A DNA stretch of 34,226 bases from Candidatus Saccharimonadota bacterium (GCA_026707815.1 JAPOWB010000008.1:126230-160455); one strand, 5' to 3'. Positions 8,700-17,215 are shown, counted from the stretch's first letter. Numbers and translations: made by a program. The notes: generated from the letters alone by a model not told the origin.

Positions 8700-8966
8700 T
8701 TATTTGCGTAGTTTTAGTTGCTTTATAAGAGTTTGATAACGTTGAGTATCTTTGTCGGCTAAATAATCTAACAGCCGTCGACGTTTACCAACTAGTTGCA
8801 GTAAGCCTCTTTGAGCCATCTTATCTTTTTTAGCTGATTGCAAATGTTGATTAATTACTTCTATTCTAGCAGTTAAAATAGCTACTTGAACTTCTGGTGA
8901 GCCGACATCCGTCGGTGATCGCCGAAACTTAGCAATTAAATCTTTCTTTTGATGCAGAACAACCAC
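8700..8966 (-). CDS. rpsO: 30S ribosomal protein S15
   Basis: S15 binds the central domain of 16S rRNA early in assembly. Typical blocks are RRSPTDVGSPEVQVAILTAR, INQHLQSAKKDK and RGLLQLVGKRRRLLDYLA. The 88-residue length is exactly that of the family. The start codon is GTG at 8966 (GTG GTT GTT CTG CAT); no in-frame ATG lies near. In E. coli S15 represses its own translation through its leader; I see no recognisable structure for that here. It precedes pnp on the same strand. Confidence 0.95.
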   Translation of the reverse strand: MVVLHQKKDLIAKFRRSPTDVGSPEVQVAILTARIEVINQHLQSAKKDKMAQRGLLQLVGKRRRLLDYLADKDTQRYQTLIKQLKLRK

Positions 8967-9064
8967 TACCCAGTAATACTAATCTTGATATCTTTTAAAT
9001 ATGAATAGGAGAGCTATCTAAATTCAGACTTCAATGTAACAAAAAATAACTGATTAGTCAATAT

Positions 9065-10720
9065 TTAAGTCATTGAAGCTAAGGGCGGGGCGTCAAGAGG
9101 AGCTCTAGGATTAGACTGTTTATCTTCCCCTTGGAGAGCTTGGGGAGGTAAGGGTTGTCCGTACGGAGATTGAGCTTGGGGAGTAAGAGGTGGATTAGAT
9201 GCTGAACTATTATTAGTCGGCTCTGATGGTGTAGAAGGTAGCTGATTGTAATAATGCTCCATAGTCATAGCTTGATTGGGTGAAGGTGGTGGATTAGCCG
9301 ATGTGGTGGATTCTTGTTTGGGCGACTGTTGAAGAGGTGAAGGGCTTGATATGGCAGATATATTTGGTTGGGGAATAGAAGCCGGGGAAATATTCGACAA
9401 TTCATAACCTTCAATTTCATTACCTGCCAACGGTGGAGTAGCTGATTGGGTATTAATATTTGGTTGCAGATTAATAGTTTTAGCGGAGTTGTTACCAGAG
9501 ATAGGATCTCTAGTAGGACTAGAAGTTTGAGTTGAATTAGCTAATGGCTGAATAACCCGCTGACCTAAATTAGAAGTTTGATTATCACCAAATTTTTGAT
9601 CATTTACATTTGCAGTCGGAGACTGACTCATCCCCACTCCAGAACTGAATGATGGATTACTCTTTTGTTTCGATGAATCTGCTGATGGGACTTTAGGCAA
9701 AGCTGGTTTAGGCTCTACAACCGTCAATCGACCACTAGCATCAACTTGGACTTCATCGAGTTGGTGTTCATCTTCGGTTTGTTCTTTATTATTAGCAGTT
9801 TTACCGATAGTTATGGCATTCTCTTTTAAATCTTTTTCTGATATGTATCTAGAGCGGACTTTAGGTTTGGTGGTTGAAGCTGTTTGTTCTTCAGTTAATG
9901 AAGTTGCTTGAGTTTGAGATAAAGTAGTTTCATCAGCATCAACAACTATTCCAGAGGTTAATTCAAGTTCACAATCGACTAAATTTTCAGAAATAGCCTG
10001 AGGGCTAGCACCAAATTTTAAAAGCTCCCCTGCTACATACATGGTTTGTGGCTGGGTTTGTTGGTTTTTGAAATGATCGGTACAACCTATGATACTAGTC
10101 AACAAAGCATTAGATATCTGAGTCGTTAATTCAGCAACTTTCAGATATTGACTTAATTCGTAAATCATGACTCCCAAGCCACCAGAACTATCCTCTTCAT
10201 GCCAAGTATCAATATTTATATTACCTTTTCTATGGGTAATATTAATCATTGGAATATTTTCCATTAATTGTTCATATTGCCCAATAGTTGAATTGATTTC
10301 AGATTGATTAGCCACATCTAAAGTGAGAACTAAATCTACATTAAAATCCCCTCGCCTATATTTCATATCCTCTTCAGAAATAATCTTTTTAAAAGCTGGG
10401 GTTAGAAGAATTTGATAGGCATCATCTTCTTGAGCATAGTGAAATCTATCTATAAGATCTTTATTACAACTAATGATAAAGTCTCGGAGAAATCCAATAT
10501 CATTAGCAAGAACCTCATCTAAATCCAAAAAATCTAAGTTTTTGGGAGATTCTTTATCATAAGCAAAAACGACTTGCTTATTGAGGCTTTCTAAAATCTT
10601 AGCTAGACCTAATCCAGCTGTTAATTGCTCAACTGTGGAAGTTTGACTAGTGGCAATCAGAATGCTCTCTGATTCCTTCAAACGACTGGCTAATTGTTCC
10701 TTTGTGATGAGTGACGACAT
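9065..10720 (-). CDS. Degenerate DHH-phosphoesterase-like protein with long disordered tail
   Basis: I recognise only a distant fold resemblance. Residues about 1-245 resemble the N-terminal half of DHH/NrnA-like phosphoesterases: a GLGLAKILESLNKQVVFAYD helix-strand start, a FNVDLVLTLDVANQSEI stretch where the DxD motif would sit, and PMINITHRKGNINIDTW where the DHH motif of active enzymes falls. The DHH triad reads ITHR here and the first metal-binding HxxxDxD is missing, so catalysis is doubtful. Residues about 250-551 are rich in Pro, Ser, Gln, Asn and Thr, looking disordered. There is no signal peptide or membrane segment. The ATG at 10720 has a strong AGGGAG just upstream, so it is translated as a real gene. 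It lies 98 bases upstream of rpsO on the same strand and diverges from rpsT. A scaffold or RNA/nucleotide-binding role is a guess. Confidence 0.55.
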   Translation of the reverse strand: MSSLITKEQLASRLKESESILIATSQTSTVEQLTAGLGLAKILESLNKQVVFAYDKESPKNLDFLDLDEVLANDIGFLRDFIISCNKDLIDRFHYAQEDDAYQILLTPAFKKIISEEDMKYRRGDFNVDLVLTLDVANQSEINSTIGQYEQLMENIPMINITHRKGNINIDTWHEEDSSGGLGVMIYELSQYLKVAELTTQISNALLTSIIGCTDHFKNQQTQPQTMYVAGELLKFGASPQAISENLVDCELELTSGIVVDADETTLSQTQATSLTEEQTASTTKPKVRSRYISEKDLKENAITIGKTANNKEQTEDEHQLDEVQVDASGRLTVVEPKPALPKVPSADSSKQKSNPSFSSGVGMSQSPTANVNDQKFGDNQTSNLGQRVIQPLANSTQTSSPTRDPISGNNSAKTINLQPNINTQSATPPLAGNEIEGYELSNISPASIPQPNISAISSPSPLQQSPKQESTTSANPPPSPNQAMTMEHYYNQLPSTPSEPTNNSSASNPPLTPQAQSPYGQPLPPQALQGEDKQSNPRAPLDAPPLASMT

Positions 10721-10859
10721 AACTCCCTACTTCTTTTTGCTTTTATTTATTTTAATATCTGTACAAAACATACTGATAATCTATACCTACAATCTACCAT
10801 AAGTGTTTTATTATTTGCAAATTAATTTCCTTGTTTTAAAAACCAAGTTTTTCAGTTAG

Positions 10860-10883
10860 AATAAGTCAGACAATAAGTCAGAC
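10860..10883 (+). repeat. Tandem 12-bp direct repeat in the rpsT leader
   Basis: AATAAGTCAGAC occurs twice head to tail (10860-10871, 10872-10883), followed by AAT, just upstream of the rpsT ribosome-binding site. A weak -10-like TAGAAT (10857-10862) overlaps its left edge, so the repeat lies at the transcript start or in the leader. Confidence 0.6.
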
Positions 10884-10908
10884 AATCTTTAAGGAAGACT
10901 CAAAAAAT

Positions 10909-11208
10909 ATGCCCATCATTAAATCATCCAAAAAACGAGTTCGCCAAGCCAGTGTTAGAACAGCACGAAACATGAAGCTCAAAAAGGATATTAGGCTGGC
11001 TACCAAGAATTTAGATGAATCCTTGAAACTCGGCAAAAAAACCGAGATTAATAATGCTCACACTAAATTAGTTAGTCTGCTTGATAAAGCTTCCAAGAAA
11101 AAACTTTGGCATAAAAATAAAGTCGCCCGACGCAAGTCGCGAATCATTAAAAAAATTAAAGAATCTCAAGCTAAATCAACTTCAACCTCAGTCAAACAAA
11201 AGAGCTGA
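10909..11208 (+). CDS. rpsT: 30S ribosomal protein S20
   Basis: S20 binds the 5' and 3' minor domains of 16S rRNA. The protein starts MPIIKSSKKRVRQASVRTAR, matching the family's MANIKSAKKRxxxxxxRxxxN, and contains LVSLLDKASKKKLWHKNKVA, corresponding to the xxIDKAAKKGxIHKNxAARxKSRL block. Very basic, 99 residues, of which the last ~12 are a variable tail. AAGGAAG precedes the ATG at about 10 bases. It stands alone on the plus strand, diverging from the DHH-like gene and converging on holA with only 14 bases between stops. Confidence 0.95.
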   Translation: MPIIKSSKKRVRQASVRTARNMKLKKDIRLATKNLDESLKLGKKTEINNAHTKLVSLLDKASKKKLWHKNKVARRKSRIIKKIKESQAKSTSTSVKQKS

Positions 11209-11226
11209 ATAATTAAATTATTTCAG
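11205..11226. terminator. AT-rich dyad between convergent rpsT and holA
   Basis: CTGAATAAT pairs with ATTATTTCAG (one bulged T) around a TAA loop, overlapping the rpsT stop and just reaching the holA stop. It could serve both directions as a weak terminator. The stem is AT-rich and no long T-run follows, so the call is tentative. Confidence 0.3.
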
Positions 11227-12170
11227 ACAATGGATTGGATGATGTAGCAACCCCTTGTCATCAGATATTCAACTGCTCGTTCAGGATCCATAAAATCAAC
11301 CTTAATATGTTTATCTGTTAAATGACATAAGTCAATTAATTTATTCAATTGTCGCCAAGAAATTGATTTAGCTAAAACTTGAGATTTTTGAGCAACAAAT
11401 TCATGCATTTTGAATGCTTTGGCAGTTATAGGAATTGGCTGAGATTGAGACTTAATAATGACGACTTGTTGCAATTGCCAGACAATAGATCCCAAAATAT
11501 TCAGAGGGTGATTTTTTTGAATTAATTGATCGTTATACAATTCCAAAACTTTGTTTAAATCTCCACTAAATAATTCTCGAAGAAGCTGGAAAATTTGACT
11601 GGTTGTGGATTCAATTACCAAATCATCAATTAAATCTTTAGTGATTTCCGGATAAATTTGCAACTTGCGGAGTTCAGTATCCAAGCTAATTGAATCTTCA
11701 CCCACTTTACCAATCAAATAATCAGCTACTGGGGGAGTGATTTTAGTTGAATAATTGGCTGCTTGTTGACATAGCCAATTTTGAAGCTGATAACCCGTTA
11801 GAACTTTGTATTCTTTATGAGATGGATGCCGTTTGAGTAACTTGCCAAAGTTAGTCTTCAAATCTAATTTAGATTCTATGATAACTAGGTGAATATCATC
11901 TGCCTTAACCTGTAAAATATGTTCAATATTATCCTTGAATTCTGCCCGACTACTTAGGTGATTGATGAAAATAAGTTTGGGGGAATTAAAGAGAGACAAT
12001 GTACTAATTGAAGTTAAAAATTCACTTAGGGTTATATCTGGACGAGTTTCTAAATCTATATTCTCTACCCCCAAAATCTCATTCTGAGATAAAAACTGAT
12101 CAATTAAAGCCTGCTTACGAGCTTTAATTTGATAAATATCTCCACTTAAAATTTCTAACATCTTTGACAT
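11223..12170 (-). CDS. holA: DNA polymerase III, delta subunit
   Basis: The delta subunit opens the sliding clamp as part of the clamp loader. The N-terminal domain resembles the family (ILSGDIYQIKARKQALIDQF near the start, then SLFNSPKLIFINHL and DDIHLVIIESKLDLKTNFGK). The middle has YLIGKVGEDSISLDTELRKL, the typical GxDlxxLxxElEKL block. The C-terminal region has IFQLLRELFSGDLNKVLEL and HPLNILGSIVWQLQQVV. No Walker A is expected in delta. The start is uncertain: ATG at 12170 (used here) or 12161; the TTG at 12179 is less likely. All overlap the end of mutM, implying coupled translation. The length of ~315 is close to the usual 330-340. Confidence 0.85.
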   Translation of the reverse strand: MSKMLEILSGDIYQIKARKQALIDQFLSQNEILGVENIDLETRPDITLSEFLTSISTLSLFNSPKLIFINHLSSRAEFKDNIEHILQVKADDIHLVIIESKLDLKTNFGKLLKRHPSHKEYKVLTGYQLQNWLCQQAANYSTKITPPVADYLIGKVGEDSISLDTELRKLQIYPEITKDLIDDLVIESTTSQIFQLLRELFSGDLNKVLELYNDQLIQKNHPLNILGSIVWQLQQVVIIKSQSQPIPITAKAFKMHEFVAQKSQVLAKSISWRQLNKLIDLCHLTDKHIKVDFMDPERAVEYLMTRGCYIIQSIV

Positions 12171-13030
12171 ACTGGGCAAATATGAGTCCCTCTTCCCACA
12201 ACAACTATTCTTTTAATTTCAGTCTGACATCGCCGACAAGGTTGACCTGTTCTTTGATAAACATAAGCAAAATCTAAGTACTTTCCCTTTTCGCCTTTAG
12301 CGTTAACATAATTGCGACTGCTACTACCTCCCTGCTTTATACTTAATGTTAACACGTCTAAAAGAGCTTGATGGAGTTGTTTAAGCTGTTTTTTGGTTAA
12401 TAAATGAGCTGGTATTAAAGGCGAAATCTGACTCTTCCATAAAGATTCATCAGCATATATATTGCCACAACCAGCCATAAGAGTCTGATCAAGTAAACAA
12501 GCTTTTATGCTTCTTTGGGGTCGAGAGAAAAGTGTTACAAATTGGTCCGAAGAAATAGTCATCGCATCAATACCCAGAGTCTGAATATAGGTTTCCTGGT
12601 CTAATCCAGCCGTTGGGATTAATCTAATCCAGCCGAACTTTCTCATATCGTTAAAAAATAGCCAACCGTTGTCACTTAATTGAAAAATAGCTCTGGTTGT
12701 TTTATCTGGCAAACTGCCAATAAAACTATCAGTTGGATGACCAGCCCCAAATCTTCGTTTCTCTTGACCTTTAACAATTTGTTGATAGATGAGTTGCCCG
12801 GTCATTTTCAGATGAATAGTCAGACTATACCGACTATCTAAATCTATACAGATGACTTTACCTAAACGTTGCAAACCAATAATCTCAGCCCCTATAACGA
12901 ATTTTTCCAGCTGTAGTTTAGAGAGGCTAAAACTTCTCGGGGATTTAATATCAACGGCTTGAATTCGATGCTTGATTAAATATTCTTTCAAACCTTCAAC
13001 TACAGTCTCTACTTCAGGTAATTCTGGCAT
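12155..13030 (-). CDS. mutM: Formamidopyrimidine-DNA glycosylase
   Basis: MutM/Fpg excises 8-oxoguanine and related oxidised purines and then cleaves the abasic site. The start must be the ATG at 13030, because the mature enzyme uses the N-terminal proline: MPELPEVETVVEGL, with P1 as nucleophile and E2 as general acid. Other motifs are TIHLKMTGQLI, FNDMRKFGWIRL (the family's DxRxFG), LMAGCGNIYADESLW (helix-two-turn-helix) and the C-terminal zinc finger CRRCQTEIKRIVVVGRGTHI followed by CPVCQ, with all four cysteines. 291 residues is normal. Unlike DnaG and the UDG of this window it keeps its metal ligands. The gene overlaps holA downstream. Confidence 0.96.
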   Translation of the reverse strand: MPELPEVETVVEGLKEYLIKHRIQAVDIKSPRSFSLSKLQLEKFVIGAEIIGLQRLGKVICIDLDSRYSLTIHLKMTGQLIYQQIVKGQEKRRFGAGHPTDSFIGSLPDKTTRAIFQLSDNGWLFFNDMRKFGWIRLIPTAGLDQETYIQTLGIDAMTISSDQFVTLFSRPQRSIKACLLDQTLMAGCGNIYADESLWKSQISPLIPAHLLTKKQLKQLHQALLDVLTLSIKQGGSSSRNYVNAKGEKGKYLDFAYVYQRTGQPCRRCQTEIKRIVVVGRGTHICPVCQRC

Positions 13031-13085
13031 ACTAATCAAATCATATAAAAGATTTGCCATATTTTAAAATCTCCCAAAAACATTT

Positions 13086-13397
13086 ATGATAGATTACACT
13101 AAAAGTTTTAATTTTATGCTCATGGAATCTCTAGATAACTTATTCAAAAATCATCAGTCAATCTCTCCACTTAAAACCAATGTTCAGAGATTAAAAACTT
13201 ACATAAATAAAAAATATGGGTTCAATCCCGAAATTAGCCTAGCTACTGATAAACTTATAATCTATGCACCAACGTCGTCTCAAACCGCTGTTTTAAGACT
13301 AGACTTAAGTAATCTCAACCAATTAATTGCTTTTCACTATCCTTTGCAAATCCGACTAAAAAGACAATCTAAACTGGCCAATGATCAGCTACGCTGA
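13086..13397 (+). CDS. Small DUF721/DciA-like protein
   Basis: The 103-residue product has basic LKTNVQRLKTYINKKYG, then DKLIIYAPTSSQTAVLRLDL, NLNQLIA and PLQIRLKRQ. This order (strand, short turn with conserved Ser, helix with alternating Leu, final strand) resembles the C-terminal DUF721 domain of DciA, the bacterial helicase operator or loader, where the pattern is roughly LxIxVxsSxxAxELRxxxxxLLxxLN. The match is weak and made by eye. The 3' end overlaps the polA 3' end by 29 bases on the opposite strand, and the start diverges from mutM by 55 bases. Being among holA, mutM and polA fits a replication role. No Shine-Dalgarno is visible. Confidence 0.5.
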   Translation: MIDYTKSFNFMLMESLDNLFKNHQSISPLKTNVQRLKTYINKKYGFNPEISLATDKLIIYAPTSSQTAVLRLDLSNLNQLIAFHYPLQIRLKRQSKLANDQLR

Positions 13398-15975
13398 TGA
13401 TAACTTCTAGATTAATGCCTAAGGAGGGATAAATATTCTCCATAGTCTGTTTGAGAATTTGACTAGTTGTACCAACTTTAGCTTTTGGACTTTCAATCAA
13501 AATACTGTCATGAATTTGCATAATCTGACGGCAGTCAGAATCTAGAGTCTTACTTAATTGAATCATTGCTAACTTCATTAAATCTGCCTCTGTTCCCTGA
13601 ATAGGCATATTAATAGCTTGGCGAAAAATGGCTTCTCTCGAATAAAAACTGGCGTTCTCCATTTCGGGAAAAGCTCGCCGACGACCGAATAAAGTCTCAA
13701 CATAGCCCTTATTTTTAGCCATGATCCTCAGAGATTCTTGGTATTCCAAAAGTTTAGGACGATTTTCGAAATATTTAGCAATGAAATCTTTGGCTTGGTT
13801 GAAAGACATCCCAGTCAAATTAGCTAAACTATGAGGTCCTTGACCATATAAAATACCAAAATTGATTGTTTTAGCTAGATATCTTTGTTGACGGGAAACT
13901 TTTTTTAGAGGTATATCAAAGACCAAAGAAGCTGTTAATCTATGAATATCTTGATTTTGATTAAAGGCATCAATCATAGCTTGATCACCAGCTAAAACTG
14001 CCACTAATCTTAATTCAAACTGACTGTAATCAGCGCTAATCAATTGATAGCCTTTGGGGGCAATGAAAGCTTGACGAACTTGACTGCCAACATCTGTTTT
14101 GATTGGGATATTCTGTAAATTAGGATTAGCACTACTTAGTCTGCCGGTGCTTGTTCCCGTCATGCGAACATCACTGTACACTCGACCATCCTCAGCGAGA
14201 TGTTCTAATAAACCAACAACATAGGTGCTTTGCAGCTTGGCTAATTCTCTCCAACTTAAAATATAGCCAACAATTGGATATTTGTTTTTTAGTTTTTGTA
14301 AAGATTCAGCATCAGTGCTGTAATTATTTTTGTTCTTTTTAATGCCTACAGTTGGTATTTGTAGTTTTTCATACAGCACTTTAGACATTTGACTGGGACT
14401 GGATAGATTGAATTCTACCCCAGCCAAATCATAGATTGTTGTTTTTAAGTCATCAATTTTCTCTTGAAAATCTGATTTTAACTTAATCAAAGTCTGTTTA
14501 TCTAAAGCCATGCCTTCTCTCTCCATGTGAGCTAAAACAGGAATGAATGGCCAGTCAATTTCAGTAGCAACTTCCTTTAATTTAGTCTCTTTATCTAAGG
14601 CTTTGACTTGGAGTTGCTTCAATTCAATTAAGATAGCTCCAATTTCTCCAGCTTGGAGTTTAAAATCTTCTAAAGACAATTCATCCAACTCATTAACATA
14701 ACCTAACTGTTCAGAGGCTAGAGTTGTTAAAGTTTGTTGGCGAAGACCCGAATTTAGTAAAAAAGCTCCTGTTTTTAAATCGTGATTAATCTCAATATCT
14801 TTTAAACCTAAATCTGTTAAAACTTGAACTAGCTGTTTAGTATCATAACCATAAATTCGAACTGCTCCCAATTCTGATAAAGAAACTAATTTATCAGTCG
14901 GATAAAGATGCAATTGTTTGACATCATCTGAAGCTAGTAAACATTTTAGATTTCGCCCAAACCTACCCTGACAATAAGCATGCAGTAAAACTGGCTTTGA
15001 CCAATCAAGCTTTTTGATATCCTCCAAAGAAGTATGACTGATAACTTTAAGTTTCTTTAAAGTAAAATGCCCCTGCATTAAGAAGTCTGCTTGATCTTTC
15101 ATTTGCATAGGTTTGGGTATTTGAGATAAAAGACTAAAAAATTCTAATTTTCTCAAAGATTGCTGAACTTTTAAAGTATCCAAATTAGCAATTGACATAC
15201 TCTTCAAATTTAGCTTGACTGGAGCATCTAGCATCAAGGTAACTAGCTTTTGGCTTAAAAATGCCATATCTTGACTGTCTTTGAGTTTTTGAGAAACTTT
15301 GGGATCAATTTTATCTAAAGATTTATATATATTCTCCAAAGTTTTATATTCTCGAATGAGAACCGTCGCTCCTTTAACTCCAACACCCTTAACTCCAGGA
15401 ACATTATCTGAACTATCGCCCATCAGGGCTTTCAAATCTCTGAATTGAGAAGCTTCAATATTGTATTTATTCTTAAATTCTTGTTGATTAAATTCGGTAA
15501 TTTGACTTAAACCTCGTTTCAAAACATATATTTTGACATGTTCATCCAAAGCTTGGAGTAGATCAAAATCAGAACTCACTAAAACAGTCTCCAAACCTCG
15601 CTGAGAAGCTTGATGAGCTAAAGTGGCCATAATGTCATCAGCTTCATAATCATCAAATTCATAAACAGGCCAATTAAAAGCTTTTAGCAAATCAAAAAGG
15701 CTGGGAATCTGATCTAAAAAAGGTTGAGGTGGCTGAACTCTTTGAGCTTTATACTGAGCATATAATTTTCGACGGGAGCGTATATTAGTTTGAGATTTAT
15801 CCCAAGCCACACAAACATAGTCTGGATTCAATTTTTTAATGATATTCAAGGATAGAGAGGCAAAACCATACACTCCCCCCGATGGCATGCCCTTAGAGGT
15901 AGTTAGATTGGGCATAGCGTAATATCCCCGATAAAAAATACTCTTACCATCAATAACAACTAAACGTTGGCGCAT
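13369..15975 (-). CDS. polA: DNA polymerase I
   Basis: Pol I fills gaps and removes RNA primers. Residues 1 to ~290 form the 5'-3' exonuclease (DGKSIFYRGYYAMPNL, VYEFDDYEADDIMATLAHQA, LMGDSSDNVPGVKGVGVKGA). Residues ~300-470 occupy the place of the 3'-5' exonuclease but lack its DxE motif, so proofreading is probably absent, as in Taq. The polymerase domain has TSTGRLSSANPNLQNIPIKT, motif A LISADYSQFELRLVA (about 640-655), O-helix RYLAKTINFGILYGQG (about 698-713) and motif C QIMQIHDSILIE near 815-826 (Ser replaces the usual Glu of HDE). 868 residues is standard. A TATAAT ends 7 bases before the ATG and there is no Shine-Dalgarno, suggesting a nearly leaderless mRNA. Confidence 0.96.
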   Translation of the reverse strand: MRQRLVVIDGKSIFYRGYYAMPNLTTSKGMPSGGVYGFASLSLNIIKKLNPDYVCVAWDKSQTNIRSRRKLYAQYKAQRVQPPQPFLDQIPSLFDLLKAFNWPVYEFDDYEADDIMATLAHQASQRGLETVLVSSDFDLLQALDEHVKIYVLKRGLSQITEFNQQEFKNKYNIEASQFRDLKALMGDSSDNVPGVKGVGVKGATVLIREYKTLENIYKSLDKIDPKVSQKLKDSQDMAFLSQKLVTLMLDAPVKLNLKSMSIANLDTLKVQQSLRKLEFFSLLSQIPKPMQMKDQADFLMQGHFTLKKLKVISHTSLEDIKKLDWSKPVLLHAYCQGRFGRNLKCLLASDDVKQLHLYPTDKLVSLSELGAVRIYGYDTKQLVQVLTDLGLKDIEINHDLKTGAFLLNSGLRQQTLTTLASEQLGYVNELDELSLEDFKLQAGEIGAILIELKQLQVKALDKETKLKEVATEIDWPFIPVLAHMEREGMALDKQTLIKLKSDFQEKIDDLKTTIYDLAGVEFNLSSPSQMSKVLYEKLQIPTVGIKKNKNNYSTDAESLQKLKNKYPIVGYILSWRELAKLQSTYVVGLLEHLAEDGRVYSDVRMTGTSTGRLSSANPNLQNIPIKTDVGSQVRQAFIAPKGYQLISADYSQFELRLVAVLAGDQAMIDAFNQNQDIHRLTASLVFDIPLKKVSRQQRYLAKTINFGILYGQGPHSLANLTGMSFNQAKDFIAKYFENRPKLLEYQESLRIMAKNKGYVETLFGRRRAFPEMENASFYSREAIFRQAINMPIQGTEADLMKLAMIQLSKTLDSDCRQIMQIHDSILIESPKAKVGTTSQILKQTMENIYPSLGINLEVIISVADHWPV

Positions 15976-15982
15976 GCCTATT

Positions 15983-15988
15983 ATTATA
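15983..15988 (-). promoter_or_regulatory. polA: -10 box of polA, probable leaderless start
   Basis: On the minus strand a perfect TATAAT is separated from the polA ATG by seven bases (AATAGGC). Transcription would begin at or next to the start codon. No convincing -35 box is seen at 16-18 bases upstream. Confidence 0.5.
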
Positions 15989-16583
15989 CTCTGCAGGTTT
16001 AGAATTGATTCATATCCAGTAAAGGATGTTTATTAGAATTTTTATCAAAGATAAACAGATGTAGTGGATTAGCTAAAATTCTCATAGTTTGTGAAATAAT
16101 CAAGAATAAAGGGGGTTTATGTCTAGACAAGGTTATGATCTCAAGTTTAAGACAGAGATCTTACAGATATGAAGCAGAAGGTTTATTTGTTTATGAAGGG
16201 GCTAAAAGTATGAGATTGATCTTAAGATCATCTATAGTTGATTAGACACAAACAGGATGTTAATTTGATACAAATCTTTATTAAGAGTTACGCTCTAAAG
16301 ATTATTTAGTTGGAGTTATCTGCATTCTGCGATCGAAACATAAGAAGGCTTAGAATTTCATGCTAAAAAGAGAAGAAGTAACTGGCAGATCCATAGATAA
16401 AGAGGGCTTTGGATCAACTTGTTAGAAAATTCAATCTAATTTATTGAATATTTTTCAAGTTTATGAGACTAATTCAAAGTTTCTAGTCGGCTTAGCAAAT
16501 GAGCTGTTCAATTAATTGGTAACAACGCTAGATAATGCCAAGTTAATTGAGAGAATCTATTGAAGTCATCAATTCGTGATTGG

Positions 16584-16592
16584 TGGTATGAT
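16584..16592 (+). promoter_or_regulatory. Extended -10 promoter of the pilin-like gene
   Basis: TGGTATGAT reads as an extended -10 (TGnTATGAT), 32 bases before the ATG, overlapping a second -10-like TATACT at 16592-16597. The -35 region is weak. The leader contains AAGGAAG as a ribosome-binding site (starting about 16606). Confidence 0.5.
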
Positions 16593-16624
16593 ATACTAAG
16601 GAAATAAAGGAAGTTCATTGCAAT

Positions 16625-17215
16625 ATGAAAAAGTTGTTTAAGAGCAAGGATGAAGATCAGCAAGGTTTTAGCGTCGTTAAGATTATTATCTTAACTGTTG
16701 TTGTTGGGCTAATCTTGATTATCTTATTTACTGTTTTTGTGTTTATTGTTATACCGCAACTGCAAAGAAACAGCAGAAACACTGATCGTCAAACTGATAT
16801 TGGTGCTATCAGAAGTGGGCTATGGTCTTATGCAGCCGATCAAGAAGGCACAATACCCGATGACACGACCAAACTCAATACTGTCTTGAGTGTTGTGGAT
16901 AGAATTTTTTACACTGATGCCTCTAGTTCAGCCTTAACCAATACAGCTCAAACTGCATTCAAAATCTATATAGAAAAAAGAAGTGCCGTGGTAACAACTG
17001 ATGTTTTGCCTGACGCTGATTCTGTGCATATCATTGTTGGAGCTGAATGCACAACTAGAGGATTAACCTCAACAGATGGGAATAGAATGTATAATGATGC
17101 TGAAACATATGACGATTTTGCTGGGATTCTGACAAAAACCGCCAGTGACAAAGCATATGTAATGCTATATCTATTAGAGGGCAACAAGCAAAAGTTAACT
17201 TGCGAAAATAGTTAA
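16625..17215 (+). CDS. Type IV pilin-like secreted protein
   Basis: The product starts with a short charged leader and a prepilin-peptidase-like site QQG|FSVVKIIILTVVVG (G14, F15), followed by one hydrophobic helix to about residue 44 (class III signal). After cleavage this helix would anchor the protein in the membrane or a pilus. The globular part (about 50-196) is Thr/Asp-rich with two cysteines (ECTT and the terminal TCENS), which could form the C-terminal disulphide loop common in pilins. The usual Glu at mature position 5 is Lys. That is atypical for a major pilin and more like a pseudopilin or minor component. It stands alone with its own promoter; no pilus assembly genes lie in the window. 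Confidence 0.7.
   Translation: MKKLFKSKDEDQQGFSVVKIIILTVVVGLILIILFTVFVFIVIPQLQRNSRNTDRQTDIGAIRSGLWSYAADQEGTIPDDTTKLNTVLSVVDRIFYTDASSSALTNTAQTAFKIYIEKRSAVVTTDVLPDADSVHIIVGAECTTRGLTSTDGNRMYNDAETYDDFAGILTKTASDKAYVMLYLLEGNKQKLTCENS

Larger units (their letters stand above)
15976..16624. other. 649-bp stretch without a recognised gene
   Basis: I see no tRNA, tmRNA, SRP or RNase P hallmarks and no long frame on either strand. A GGGGG-preceded ATG at 16119 opens only 17 codons (starting MSRQGYDLKFKTEIL). A +1 shift then continues for 25 more codons (YEAEGLFVYEGAKSM and onward) to a TAG. This could be a decayed gene, as the N-terminus loosely recalls small transposase or regulator proteins, but it is too little to name. 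The right end holds the pilin promoter. Confidence 0.35.

Noticed and set aside
12155-13060. Longer mutM start at 13060
   Set aside because: The enzyme requires MPELPE at its N-terminus, since the proline is the catalytic nucleophile, so the start is 13030.
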